64,000 bases of DNA from Agrobacterium sp. AGB01 (lineage in GTDB: Bacteria > Pseudomonadota > Alphaproteobacteria > Rhizobiales > Rhizobiaceae), in the NCBI RefSeq assembly GCF_014851585.1, contig NZ_JACVAB010000003.1, positions 186,001 to 250,000 of the forward strand, written 5' to 3'. Below, in pieces: positions 53,812 through 63,083 of this stretch. Under the pieces are notes generated by a model, which saw only the letters and a list, made by a program, of their open reading frames with translations, was not told the origin of the DNA and searched no databases. Within the stretch, counting starts at the first letter, position 1. Every line of letters begins with the position of its first letter. The translations under genes and the position numbers were made by a program.

Positions 53812-54884
53812 GGAAATACCGATCTGAAATCTATGTCATAGCCAAAGGCGCGGGGACCAACCGCAGCAATACCAGCTGGTGTTGTCAGAAGTTCCGGTGC
53901 GGGCAAAGCAACGACCGTCACGCGCTGTCCATAGCGCACCGATTCAGTGCCGATAGCACTGCCGGAAACCGTATCGAGCAGGCAAAGCAGGTCAGGCGTC
54001 ATGGCGACAGGCGAACCGTCGCGGAAGGCGACAGCCCATTCATTCTGGAAGGCCAGTTCCATACGCGAACCCTTGTCGGCATCCATGCCTTCAATCACCG
54101 TACTGCCGCGCAGGAAGCCACCGGTAGTTTCACGCGCCACGTCAATCACCTTTCCGCGGAAAAGCTGTTTGCCACCTTCGTGGTCAAGAACCGCCTGTAC
54201 CGGATCAGCATGCCGTGCACGCGCATCCATAACGGCACGTCCAAGTTCCACCGCCTTGGTGACGGTGTAGTGAATGCCCCACTCCTTGACTTCCTTGCCG
54301 GTGCGTGGCGCTTTGCAGGTCGCCGCCGTCGAGCCAACCTCGGTGCAGACTTTACGGGAAATCCGCTCCATCCACTTCCAGGATGCGGCACGGGTAACAA
54401 TCACCTCGTTATCGCGCACATCAACCAGTGACAGCGGAAACATCGGCAGATTGCCAATCGCAAATGACGTCATCTGCGCTTCGGGATAGGCACGTCCCAT
54501 CGCATCGGCATTCACAACCGGTCGGTCCAGCATTGCAGCGGCGAGGAAGGACGACAAAGCATTGGAACCGCCAATTTCCACGCTCATGATGGCGCGGAAC
54601 GGTTTGCCCAGGTAATCTTCCATCACCTCCACCGCACGGGCAAGATGGACAGGGTCTCCAAGACGCTCCTGACCAACCAGCGGCGCGCCCATCTTGGAGA
54701 CAACTGCAACCATGTCGTCATCTTCAAGTGCCATCGGGTCCATGATCTGGACGCGGCGACCTTCGGCATAGAGACGTCTGAGGTTCAGGGTGGAGATGTA
54801 AGGATTGCCTCCACCACCGGTACCCAAAATCCATGCGCCGGTGGCCAGCGGTTCAATGTTTTCTTCTGCGAATTCCTGAAGCAT
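53808..54884 (-). CDS. DUF917-family protein 1
   Basis: A 358-residue protein of the DUF917 family (PF06032). The hallmark GTGGGGNPYIS (22-32) is at the N-terminus, and VSKMGAPLVGQERLGDP, EIGGSNALSSFLAAAMLDRPVVNADAMGRAYPEAQM follow. Family members are almost always beside HyuA-type proteins. To my knowledge, some are linked to desulfurisation of S-methyl thiohydantoins. Substrate here is unknown. It lies downstream of a rhizobial-type repeat, which separates it from the binding-protein gene. Confidence 0.88.
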   Translation of the reverse strand: MLQEFAEENIEPLATGAWILGTGGGGNPYISTLNLRRLYAEGRRVQIMDPMALEDDDMVAVVSKMGAPLVGQERLGDPVHLARAVEVMEDYLGKPFRAIMSVEIGGSNALSSFLAAAMLDRPVVNADAMGRAYPEAQMTSFAIGNLPMFPLSLVDVRDNEVIVTRAASWKWMERISRKVCTEVGSTAATCKAPRTGKEVKEWGIHYTVTKAVELGRAVMDARARHADPVQAVLDHEGGKQLFRGKVIDVARETTGGFLRGSTVIEGMDADKGSRMELAFQNEWAVAFRDGSPVAMTPDLLCLLDTVSGSAIGTESVRYGQRVTVVALPAPELLTTPAGIAAVGPRAFGYDIDFRSVFP

Positions 54885-54894
54885 GTCCCACCCT

Positions 54895-54997
54895 AGAGCA
54901 ATTCCGGCAAAATAGCGCAGCGCGCCTCACGTTCAGGAATTGCTTTAAAACAAAGAGATAGAGCGATTTTCGCAATCAAAACATGCGTAAACGCTCT
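54895..54997. repeat. Imperfect palindromic intergenic repeat, Hyphomicrobiales type
   Basis: AGCAATTCC (54897-54905) pairs with GGAATTGCT (54936-54944), and AGAGCG (54960-54965) pairs with CGCTCT (54992-54997), linked by TTTAAAACAAAGAGAT. The wording resembles short repeats common between genes of Brucella, Ochrobactrum and Rhizobium. Only one copy was found in the window. Confidence 0.6.
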
Positions 54998-55051
54998 GGG
55001 AAATTGTGTTTTCGACCCCGCATGTACGGGGCCGGATTTTCTGTATGCCTA

Positions 55052-56647
55052 TCAGTTAGCCGAGCAGTCCCAATGGAAATTGGAGAAGTTCAGATCCCAG
55101 CTCTGCATCGGCACGAACTCGTAACCCTGCAGGCACTTGTTCGCACCGTAACGGCGGTTGGGTGCAACAGCCCAGACATCCGGCTGCAGCTCAGCAATCT
55201 TCGTCTGCAGTTCCTTATAGGTTGCATTTTGTTCAGCAACGTCGGTCGTCGCACGCGCCTTGTCGATCAGCGCATCGATTTCCGGGTTCTGCAACCATTC
55301 CATCGACATCCATGTACCAGACGCTTTCGAGTGGTACTGGTTGTAGAACATTGCGTCCGGCGAAGGGTAGGTCGGCGAAATGTTGACCTGTGTTGAGGCT
55401 GGAGTGGTTTCCGGCTTCGAAGAGAGCTCAACAATACGGTTCCATGGCTCTGGCTTGATATCAAGCGTGATGCCGATCTGCTCCAGATTGGCCTGCAGCA
55501 TCAAAGCCACTTCAGCTTCGAAAGCCAGAGAGGCAACATAGCTGTTGACGAGCGTGATTGGCTGACCGGCATATTTGGACTTTGCCAGTTCTTCCTTGGC
55601 CTTTTCCAGATCGAAAACGCCCGGCTCGATGCCATCGTTATGGGCATCCTTGAAGGCGTCCGAAAGTGGACCCTGCATGTCGAAGCCCGGATAGATAACT
55701 TCCTGGATCGTCTTGTAGTCCGTTGCATAGGCAATGGCGCGACGAACATGAACGTCATCGGTCGGGTATGCCTTGGTGTTTAGCTTGATGACAAACCCGC
55801 CAGCAGTGCGGGTCTGGATGATCTTGTAACCATCCATCTTGCCGATGGACTCGTAGGTGTCGTTACCGAGACCGTGCGAGGTCAGACCAAGTTCACCTTT
55901 CTCAGCCAGAGCCTTTACTGTGGCATCGTCGCTTGTCTGGACAAAACGAACTTCATCGATCGGCTTGCCCTTGTTCCAGCCGCCGAAATAATCGGGGTTA
56001 CGGGCAATAACCATGTCGGCAGAGCGGTTGTAGCTAACAAGGCTGTAGGGGCCAGAGCCTGATGAATGCTCGCCGACATAGGCTTCGCCCCACTTGTCGT
56101 CAGGCTTGGCATTGGCGGTGATAAGGTTCTCGTTCAGCGCAACCATCAAAGGTGTGACCGACATGAAAGGAGAAAACTGGCGGTCAAGCTTTACGATAAC
56201 GGTGGCCTCATCAGGCGCGGTCACGTTATCAGGGTTTACCAGACCAACCAGCAGGTTCGACGGGCCCTTATTGATACCGATAAGCCGCTGGATAGACCAG
56301 ACCAGATCGGACGCCTTAACGGCCGTGCCATCCTGGAACTTCACGTCATCACGCAAGTGGAATGTGTAGGTGAGGCCATCTTCCGAAATGTCCCAAGACT
56401 TCGCGAGATGCGGAACCACTTCACCCGATGGGCTCACGGTGGTCAAACCGTCATACATGTTCACTACGGCCATGTAGCCGGTGTAGTCGGTGACCTTGGC
56501 AGGGTCGAGCGAGCTGAAGATTTGCATGGTGTTGACGGCAATCGACACCTTTTCATCAGCCGCCTGCGCGGAGAAGCCCAAAGGCAGGGCGATTGCCGTG
56601 CCAAGCGCTAATGCCGCAAAACGCGAATGTCTGGAATGCAGTTTCAT
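55052..56647 (-). CDS. Dipeptide/oligopeptide-type ABC transporter, binding protein
   Basis: A 531-residue SBP family 5 protein. The signal peptide is about 1-29 (LALGTAIALPLGFSAQA). Body features include PHLAKSWDISEDGLTYTFHLRDDVKFQDGTAVKASDLVWSIQRL, a typical family-5 segment, and NPDYFGGW. AGGAGAAC precedes the ATG. Together with the permeases and ATPase at 59387-62946 it imports the compound handled by the two HyuA/DUF917 pairs. A peptide, hydantoin-like or related compound is expected. Confidence 0.93.
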   Translation of the reverse strand: MKLHSRHSRFAALALGTAIALPLGFSAQAADEKVSIAVNTMQIFSSLDPAKVTDYTGYMAVVNMYDGLTTVSPSGEVVPHLAKSWDISEDGLTYTFHLRDDVKFQDGTAVKASDLVWSIQRLIGINKGPSNLLVGLVNPDNVTAPDEATVIVKLDRQFSPFMSVTPLMVALNENLITANAKPDDKWGEAYVGEHSSGSGPYSLVSYNRSADMVIARNPDYFGGWNKGKPIDEVRFVQTSDDATVKALAEKGELGLTSHGLGNDTYESIGKMDGYKIIQTRTAGGFVIKLNTKAYPTDDVHVRRAIAYATDYKTIQEVIYPGFDMQGPLSDAFKDAHNDGIEPGVFDLEKAKEELAKSKYAGQPITLVNSYVASLAFEAEVALMLQANLEQIGITLDIKPEPWNRIVELSSKPETTPASTQVNISPTYPSPDAMFYNQYHSKASGTWMSMEWLQNPEIDALIDKARATTDVAEQNATYKELQTKIAELQPDVWAVAPNRRYGANKCLQGYEFVPMQSWDLNFSNFHWDCSAN

Positions 56648-56686
56648 GGAAGTTCTCCTCTTTGTAATGCGGGAAAATCCCGCTTG

Positions 56687-57823
56687 TTATTCCGCAGCCT
56701 CACGAACCGGTGCAGGCAGGGGTGAATAGGCAATATCCGGGTAGCCGAATGCAGCAGGACCAACGACCTCAAGCGCGCGGGCAGTCCGCAGCAAATCATG
56801 GCAAGGGATCGCAATAACCGCGACACGCTGGCCATAACGCAGCATTTCAGTGGTGATCGGATAACCGGTGTCGACGTCCAGCAGAACGATCAGGTCAGGC
56901 ACGCAAACCTCGACCTCGCCGTTACGACGGAAAATCAGGAATTCGTTCTGGATTGCGACGCCAGCCGTCTGGCCACTAAAGTCGTCGAAACCTGCCAGTT
57001 CCAGTTCACCGACTGCAAAACCACCACGCAGGTGACGCTTCAAATCGGTGATCTTGCCATTGAAGATGCGACGACCGCCTTCCAATTCACAAACGGCTGC
57101 GATCGGGTCTTCCTGAGCCTTGCGGGCACGGATAACCGCCTCACCAATGGCGATTGCCTTGGTGTAGCTTTTCGGAATGCCGTACTGGTGCACATAGTGG
57201 GCCTGCATGGGTGCAGTGGCCAACATGGCGCCGCCACCCTGCGCGACAACGCAGGCACGCGCCATACGTTCATGCCAGACTTCCGATACCGCATGACTGA
57301 AGATCACTGCATTGCCATGCAGGTCGCACATCACAGACGGCGTGGAACTGTGGCCATAGATCGAGAATGTTGTCATCTGCATTTCTGGGAAGGCGCGGCC
57401 CATGCCGTCGCAGTCCAGAATAGGCAAACCGCCAAGTGCCGCTGTAACCAGCGGGTTCATGGAGTTCGCACCGCCGATTTCTTCACAGACGATTGCGTCG
57501 ATTGGCGCACGGATAAGTTCTTCCATCGCCCGCAGGCAACGCAGACCTTCACGACCTTCACGAATGCGCTCGACACCAACCACTGGCGCACCGATACCGC
57601 CAAGCGACATGCAGAGCGCGTCCGGCTCAATGGCGTCGGTCGCGAGAATTTTCATCTCATAACCGGCTTTCATCGCTTCAAGCACCAGCAGCTTGCCCTG
57701 ATAGGGATTTCCGCCGCCGCCCGTACCCAGAATGCCCGAGCCGATTTCAAGCGCATCAAGATCTTCAACCGTCAGCGTGCGCAGGTTGGCCTCGTCATAT
57801 TTCAACTTGCGCGTCTCAGCCAT
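56687..57823 (-). CDS. DUF917-family protein 2
   Basis: A 378-residue DUF917 protein. The hallmark is GTGGGGNPYQG, and SLGGIGAPVVGVERI, EEIGGANSMNPLVTAALGGLPILDCDGMGRAFPEMQM follow. It is clearly related to DUF917-1 but with many substitutions, so the two are old paralogues and not a recent copy. The start overlaps hyuA2 by 8 bases; GGAGG precedes ATG 57823. Confidence 0.88.
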   Translation of the reverse strand: MAETRKLKYDEANLRTLTVEDLDALEIGSGILGTGGGGNPYQGKLLVLEAMKAGYEMKILATDAIEPDALCMSLGGIGAPVVGVERIREGREGLRCLRAMEELIRAPIDAIVCEEIGGANSMNPLVTAALGGLPILDCDGMGRAFPEMQMTTFSIYGHSSTPSVMCDLHGNAVIFSHAVSEVWHERMARACVVAQGGGAMLATAPMQAHYVHQYGIPKSYTKAIAIGEAVIRARKAQEDPIAAVCELEGGRRIFNGKITDLKRHLRGGFAVGELELAGFDDFSGQTAGVAIQNEFLIFRRNGEVEVCVPDLIVLLDVDTGYPITTEMLRYGQRVAVIAIPCHDLLRTARALEVVGPAAFGYPDIAYSPLPAPVREAAE

Positions 57824-59372
57824 GATGGCCTCCCATTTCTCCGACGACTTTCACATGAATGCGGGTGGCGTTACCCGGCAGGTAAGCCAGCGGCATGTCT
57901 TCACGTTCGATAACCTCAAGCGTTTCTGGCAGGGCACCGGCCGCGATTGCCTTTTCACGGGCTTCAGCTTCCGCTTCTGCAAGTGCACTTTCGCGTGTAC
58001 GGCCTTCCACCAGCGAGAAAACGCGGTCGGTTTCGCCGCTGATCTGCGCAATCGCTGCACCAACGGCATTGGCAACTGCGAAGTTGTCCGGGCGGATCAC
58101 CTCGAGATCACCGATCCGCCCTGGCATCAGGATGGAACCGCCGCCGACGGCGATAACCGGAATTGGAGAAGAGGAAATACGGCTGCGCTCAACGCAGGCT
58201 TCCAACATGGAATTGATCTTGGCAGCAGCAGCCTTGACCAGCTTGCTGTCGAGAGTTTCAACCAGTGCCTTTTCGCCAATATCGGCCTTGCCGGAAGCAA
58301 CAGCGATATCGGTCGCGGTTAATGTCGCACCGCCGAAGCACAGAGCTTCTTCACGGACACGGTAACCAACTGACTTCGGTCCAACGGTGATTTCCGAACC
58401 ACCGTTTAATACCAGCGAACCGCCACCCAAGCCGATGGAGAACACATCTGGCATACGGAAGTTGGTGCGTACGCCACCGATGTCGACAGTTGTCGAAGCC
58501 TGACGCGGGAACCCATGCGACAGGGAGCCGACATCCGATGTTGTACCGCCAACGTCAACCACAACTGCATCCTTGAGACCTGTCAGGAATGCCGCACCAC
58601 GCATCGAGTTGGTTGGGCCGGACGCAAATGTCAGAACAGGGAAGGCACGGACAACGTCAGCAGCCATCAACGTGCCGTCGTTCTGTGTGATGTAAAACGG
58701 GCAGGTGATGCCAGCAGTGGCAAGCGCCTTGCCAAATGCCGCGACAGTCCGGTCTGCCAGAGAAAGCAGGCTTGCGTTCATGATCGCGGCGCTTTCACGC
58801 GCCAGCAGGCCATGGCGACCGATGTCCTTGGACATGACAACAGGAAGACCTGGGCAATGCTGTTGCAGAATTTCCTTGGTGCGAAGTTCCATGGCATCGT
58901 TGATGCCACTGAACACACAAGTCACGGCAGCAGCCTTCAGGCCCTTGACGCGAATGTCGCTAGCGATCCGCACGATGGCATCTTCGTCGAGCGGCGAAAT
59001 TTCGCGGCCATCGAACTCATAACCACCCTTGACCTGATAGCCGTGATTGCCAACGATCTTGCGCAGATCGTCTGGCCAATCCACCATCGGTGGCAAACCT
59101 GCGCCCGATGGCAGACCAAGACGGATAGCGGCCACCTCTTCCATATGCCGTCGCTCAATGACGGCATTGGTGAAGTGTGTCGTGCCGATCATCACAGCGG
59201 AGATCACACTGCGATCAATACCCGAAGCCTCGATAACCTTTTCGAGCGCTTCGAGAACGCCGGATGTCACATCCTCCGTGGTGGAAGCCTTAACTCCCGC
59301 CAGTACAATTTTATCCTTCAGGACTACAGCATCCGTATTGGTGCCGCCTACATCAATTCCAACGCGATACAC
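57816..59372 (-). CDS. Hydantoinase/oxoprolinase-family protein 2
   Basis: A 518-residue HyuA-like protein with GIDVGGTNTDAVVLKD at the start, ADVVRAFPVLTFASGPTNSMRGAAFLTG and VVDVGGTTSDVGSLSHGF. It is the paralogue of the protein at 52273. GTG 59372 with AGAGGAG upstream is preferred; ATG 59387, which overlaps the ATPase stop, is possible but weakly supported. ATP-dependent ring opening is the family role. Confidence 0.9.
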   Translation of the reverse strand: MYRVGIDVGGTNTDAVVLKDKIVLAGVKASTTEDVTSGVLEALEKVIEASGIDRSVISAVMIGTTHFTNAVIERRHMEEVAAIRLGLPSGAGLPPMVDWPDDLRKIVGNHGYQVKGGYEFDGREISPLDEDAIVRIASDIRVKGLKAAAVTCVFSGINDAMELRTKEILQQHCPGLPVVMSKDIGRHGLLARESAAIMNASLLSLADRTVAAFGKALATAGITCPFYITQNDGTLMAADVVRAFPVLTFASGPTNSMRGAAFLTGLKDAVVVDVGGTTSDVGSLSHGFPRQASTTVDIGGVRTNFRMPDVFSIGLGGGSLVLNGGSEITVGPKSVGYRVREEALCFGGATLTATDIAVASGKADIGEKALVETLDSKLVKAAAAKINSMLEACVERSRISSSPIPVIAVGGGSILMPGRIGDLEVIRPDNFAVANAVGAAIAQISGETDRVFSLVEGRTRESALAEAEAEAREKAIAAGALPETLEVIEREDMPLAYLPGNATRIHVKVVGEMGGHHG

Positions 59373-59386
59373 GTCAGCTCCTCTCA

Positions 59387-61036
59387 TCAGTCCGTTGTTT
59401 TCACCAGAAAGCGCAAGCGCTCTTCTTCGGTGACGGTGGGTTTCTCGCGTTCTTCCTCATCGGTAACGACAGGGATCGCGGCAATTAGTGCGCGGGTGTA
59501 AGGGTGTTGCGGATCGGCAAAGACCTCGCGCGTTGAACCTTCTTCGACGATTTCGCCGCGCAGCATGATTGCGATGCGCGAACAGAAGTTGCGCATGAGC
59601 GAAAGGTCATGGGAAATCATCAGGTAGGTCAGTCCGAGTTCCTGCCGCAGCTGCTCCAGCAATTCGATGACCGTTTTCTGAACAGACACATCAAGAGCGG
59701 CGGTCGGTTCGTCCAGAATGAGTATCTTCGGTTCGGCCGCCAAAGCGCGTGCAATCGCGACACGCTGTTTCTGGCCACCCGACAATTCGTGAGGATACTT
59801 GGCGAGATAGGATTGCGGCAGACGGACCAGATCCATCAACTCCAGCATCCGTGCTTCGCGGGCGGTCTTGTCCATGCCAATCGACTTTAAAGGCAAGGTC
59901 AGCGTCTGTCGGACAGACCGTTTGGGGTTCAGCGATGTGCCCGGGTTCTGATAAACAATCTGGGTCAGGCGTTTACCGCGCGCCGGTGCTGGCGCATCAA
60001 CGGACAGGCTGCCAGACGTCGGTGAAGACAGGCCCATGATCATTCTGGCGACAGTCGTCTTGCCGGAACCGGATTCACCGGCAAGGCCAAATATCTCACC
60101 TTCACGCAATGTCAGGGTCACGTCACGAACGGCGTGATAACCATTACGCTTGCCAAAAATCTTGTTGAGATCATTGAGCCGGACAATCGGCTCGCGATCA
60201 CTTTCCGGCGCATCAACAACACGTGGGCCGTAAAGCGGCGGCACAGCGTTCAGTAGAGAGTTGGTATAGGGCTCGCGCGGCGCATGAAGAATTTCCGAGC
60301 ATGGGCCGGTTTCGACAATATCACCATGGTGCATGACCACCACGCGGTCTGCCACCTTGCGAACTACGCCAAGATTGTGGGTAATCATCAGCAGGGCCAT
60401 ATTCTCTTCAATGACCAGACGATTGATCAGATTGAGAATTTCATCCTGCGTGGTCACATCGAGAGCCGTACCCGGCTCATCGGCGATCAGCAGCTTTGGA
60501 CGGTGCAGCAAGGCAAGACCGATCAGAACACGCTGGCGCATGCCGCCGGACAGTTCCGACGGATAGGCATTCATGACACGTTCGGTGTCTGCCAGCTGCA
60601 CGCGACGCAACACCTCGGCGATACGGTTGCGACGCTCTGACTTCGATGACGAGATGCCATTGCGTTTGTCTGCAAAACGCATGACGTCATCTAGATGCGT
60701 ACCAATCCTGAAAACCGGATTGAAGGACGATAGCGGGTCCTGCATGATCAGGGAAAATGCCGTACCCTTCAGTGCCTCACGTTCTGCTTTTGGCAGGGTA
60801 AGAACATCTTTTCCACCCACCACAATCGAGCCGGATGTGATCGAAGCATTTTTCGGCAAGGTACCGATGATTGCCTTGGCGGTTACGGATTTTCCCGAAC
60901 CTGTTTCACCAATCAGTGCAACACGTTCGCCAGCAGCAACGGTAAAGCCCACATTGCGCAACACCTGACGCGAACGGCCATACGTCGTGAAGGAAACGTT
61001 GAGGTTCTCAACCTGAAGAAGCGGTTCAGTCATCAA
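59387..61036 (-). CDS. Dipeptide-type ABC transporter, fused double ATPase (DppD-DppF)
   Basis: A 549-residue double ABC protein. N-domain: Walker A GETGSGKSVTAK, LSGGMRQRVLIGLAL, ADEPGTALDVT. C-domain: GESGSGKTTVARM, LSGGQKQRVAIARAL, ILDEPTAALDVSVQ. Both halves have the Opp/Dpp-type extension. Next to the permeases and upstream of hyuA2; it powers the importer. Confidence 0.94.
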   Translation of the reverse strand: MMTEPLLQVENLNVSFTTYGRSRQVLRNVGFTVAAGERVALIGETGSGKSVTAKAIIGTLPKNASITSGSIVVGGKDVLTLPKAEREALKGTAFSLIMQDPLSSFNPVFRIGTHLDDVMRFADKRNGISSSKSERRNRIAEVLRRVQLADTERVMNAYPSELSGGMRQRVLIGLALLHRPKLLIADEPGTALDVTTQDEILNLINRLVIEENMALLMITHNLGVVRKVADRVVVMHHGDIVETGPCSEILHAPREPYTNSLLNAVPPLYGPRVVDAPESDREPIVRLNDLNKIFGKRNGYHAVRDVTLTLREGEIFGLAGESGSGKTTVARMIMGLSSPTSGSLSVDAPAPARGKRLTQIVYQNPGTSLNPKRSVRQTLTLPLKSIGMDKTAREARMLELMDLVRLPQSYLAKYPHELSGGQKQRVAIARALAAEPKILILDEPTAALDVSVQKTVIELLEQLRQELGLTYLMISHDLSLMRNFCSRIAIMLRGEIVEEGSTREVFADPQHPYTRALIAAIPVVTDEEEREKPTVTEEERLRFLVKTTD

Positions 61037-61918
61037 TCAATTCTCCACGTCGAACATGTCGCGCAGGCCATCGCCCAGCAGGTTGAAACCAAGAGTAACG
61101 TAGAGAACAGCGGCACCGGGGCAGAGCACTTCCCACCAGAATTCAGGCATGAACTGACGGCCATCAGCCACCATCGAGCCAAGGTCAGGGATAGGAGGCT
61201 TCACGCCGAAACCGAGGAAGCTGAGCGTCGCGCCGAACAGGATGACGAATGCCGCATCAAGCGTGGTCTTGACCGAGATAACCGACACGCAATTCGGCAA
61301 TATTTCCCGGAAAAGAATGTGCATGGGACCGGCGCCGGCAAGGCGTGCCGCCTCGATGTAATCTTCCGAGGCAATCGACTTCGATACCGAATAGATGAGG
61401 CGCGCGTGCCATGTCCACCACAACAGCGTAATAGCAATCATCGCATTCATCAGTGTCGGTTCGAGAAGGTTAGACACGGCAAGCGCCATTACCAGAGGGG
61501 GCATCGCCAGCATGACGTTGGTAAGGCCGGTGATGAATTTCTCTGTCCAGCCGCCGACGTAACCAGCCACCAACCCGAGAATTGTGCCCACTGGTACGGA
61601 GATACCCAGCACGCCGATAACCAGCAGCAACGAGATACGCAGACCAAAAACAGTGCGCGAAAAGATGTCGCGGCCCGCCTTGTCCGTGCCAAACCAGTGC
61701 AGGGCATCGGGAGGCAGGTGTCTGGCGCGAAAATCAACCACTGCGCCAACATGCTTCGGATAAGGCGTCAAAAATGGTGCAAAGACAGCAAGAATAACGA
61801 CCGAGAGCAGGATGAGCGCGCCGATAACGGCAGCCGGGTTGCGACTGAACCGGTACCACAGAATGTAACCGGCACTCAGCGCCTTGTCGGATGTGTCGAG
61901 CATTTTCATATCGGCCAT
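61037..61918 (-). CDS. Dipeptide-type ABC transporter, permease C
   Basis: A 293-residue DppC-type permease with an N-terminal helix, periplasmic loop, and further helices. The EAA loop is EAARLAGAGPMHILFREILPNCVSV. It begins within the stop of the upstream permease (TGATG), and ends directly before the ATPase gene. Confidence 0.94.
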   Translation of the reverse strand: MADMKMLDTSDKALSAGYILWYRFSRNPAAVIGALILLSVVILAVFAPFLTPYPKHVGAVVDFRARHLPPDALHWFGTDKAGRDIFSRTVFGLRISLLLVIGVLGISVPVGTILGLVAGYVGGWTEKFITGLTNVMLAMPPLVMALAVSNLLEPTLMNAMIAITLLWWTWHARLIYSVSKSIASEDYIEAARLAGAGPMHILFREILPNCVSVISVKTTLDAAFVILFGATLSFLGFGVKPPIPDLGSMVADGRQFMPEFWWEVLCPGAAVLYVTLGFNLLGDGLRDMFDVEN

Positions 61919-62946
61919 CAGCGTGCCTCCTTGTGACGCAGGCGTGGGTCGATGATCGAGATCAGAACGTCGACGATCATGTTTGCAACGATGAAGAACA
62001 GACCGGCGACCAGAACCACAGCGGTAACGGCATTGAGGTCTTTCTGAAGGATTGAGTTCAGGCCGTAGGAAGCAAAACCGCCCCAGGCAAAAACCATTTC
62101 AATAACAAAGGCGTTGCCGATCAGCGAGGCGAATTCCAGGCCCATGATTGTCAAGGGTGCGATGGATGACAGCTTCAAGAGGTAACGGAAGATGATGACC
62201 CGTTCAGGCACGCCGAAGCTCTGCAGCGTCAGCACGTGATCCTTGCGCTGATTTTCGATCATCGAGGAGCGGGTAATGCGGGTGATCTGTCCGATACCGG
62301 CCATGGACAGCGCAAATGCTGGCAGTGCGAGATGTTTGAGAGCATCGCCGACCACATCAAAACGACCGGCCAGTAGACCATCGACGAGAATGAAACCGGT
62401 TGGTCCACCTTGCCAGCCAAGTGAATGGTCCAGCCGCCCAATGATTGGCCAGCCACTGATGTATCTGGCAGCCAGCAGCTGCAGGGTAATGGCAAACAGA
62501 AAGCTCGGAATGGTGACGCCGGTCAGGGACAGAATGCGGCCGAGATGATCGAGCCCTCTATCGCGGTAATGCGCGGTGATGACGCCAAGGGGAATTGCGA
62601 CCAGAAACATGAATATGACGGATACCAGCACCAGTTCAACGGTCGCGGGAACAGTCTGCGCAAGGTCTGTTGTGACCGGGCGCTGCGACACCAACGACAT
62701 GCCGAGATCCCCGTGCAGGGCATTTTTGACATAATCGACATATTGCAAGGCTAGAGGCTTATCCAGACCCATCTGCAGGCGTAGCGCCTCAACCTGTTCC
62801 TGCGTGGCAGCAGGGCCAAGAGCCATACGCGCCGGGTCACCCGGCACCACACGCGCCAATGCAAAAATCATGATGGACAGGGCAATCATGACAAGCACGA
62901 ATGTACCAAGCCGGGTCATAATTGCGATCAACGGATGTTGCTGCAT
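61918..62946 (-). CDS. Dipeptide-type ABC transporter, permease B
   Basis: A 342-residue DppB-type permease. N-terminal helix LGTFVLVMIALSIMIFALARVVPGDPARMALG; the conserved loop TVPATVELVLVSVIFMFLVAIPLG; EAA-like VLTLQSFGVPERVIIFRYLLKLSSIAPLTIMG. ATG 62946 (AAGGAAA about 12 bases upstream) is chosen over 63003; ATG 62919 is also possible. It heads the minus-strand operon. Confidence 0.9.
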   Translation of the reverse strand: MQQHPLIAIMTRLGTFVLVMIALSIMIFALARVVPGDPARMALGPAATQEQVEALRLQMGLDKPLALQYVDYVKNALHGDLGMSLVSQRPVTTDLAQTVPATVELVLVSVIFMFLVAIPLGVITAHYRDRGLDHLGRILSLTGVTIPSFLFAITLQLLAARYISGWPIIGRLDHSLGWQGGPTGFILVDGLLAGRFDVVGDALKHLALPAFALSMAGIGQITRITRSSMIENQRKDHVLTLQSFGVPERVIIFRYLLKLSSIAPLTIMGLEFASLIGNAFVIEMVFAWGGFASYGLNSILQKDLNAVTAVVLVAGLFFIVANMIVDVLISIIDPRLRHKEAR

Positions 62947-63024
62947 CAGCGGAAGTTTCCTTGTGCATCGGCTTTTTGATGCATCAACATCACCAGATAA
63001 CAAGAGATCAGCAACCGCAAAAAA

Positions 63025-63058
63025 GTATAGTTTTTTATCGTCATGGTATAGGTTTTTG
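63025..63058. promoter_or_regulatory. Direct repeats upstream of the minus-strand operon
   Basis: GTATAGTTTTTT (63025-63036) and GTATAGGTTTTTG (63046-63058) are direct repeats spaced 21 bases apart, two helical turns, in the 137-base divergent gap. They are candidate activator sites for the MalT-like protein at 63084. Nothing here is tested. Confidence 0.4.
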
Positions 63059-63083
63059 TACGACTATAGCCTATCCATTCGGC

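Noticed and set aside
55016..55031. CCCCG/CGGGG hairpin after the binding-protein gene
   Set aside because: Only 5 bp and no T-run on the minus strand, so it is too weak to call a terminator.
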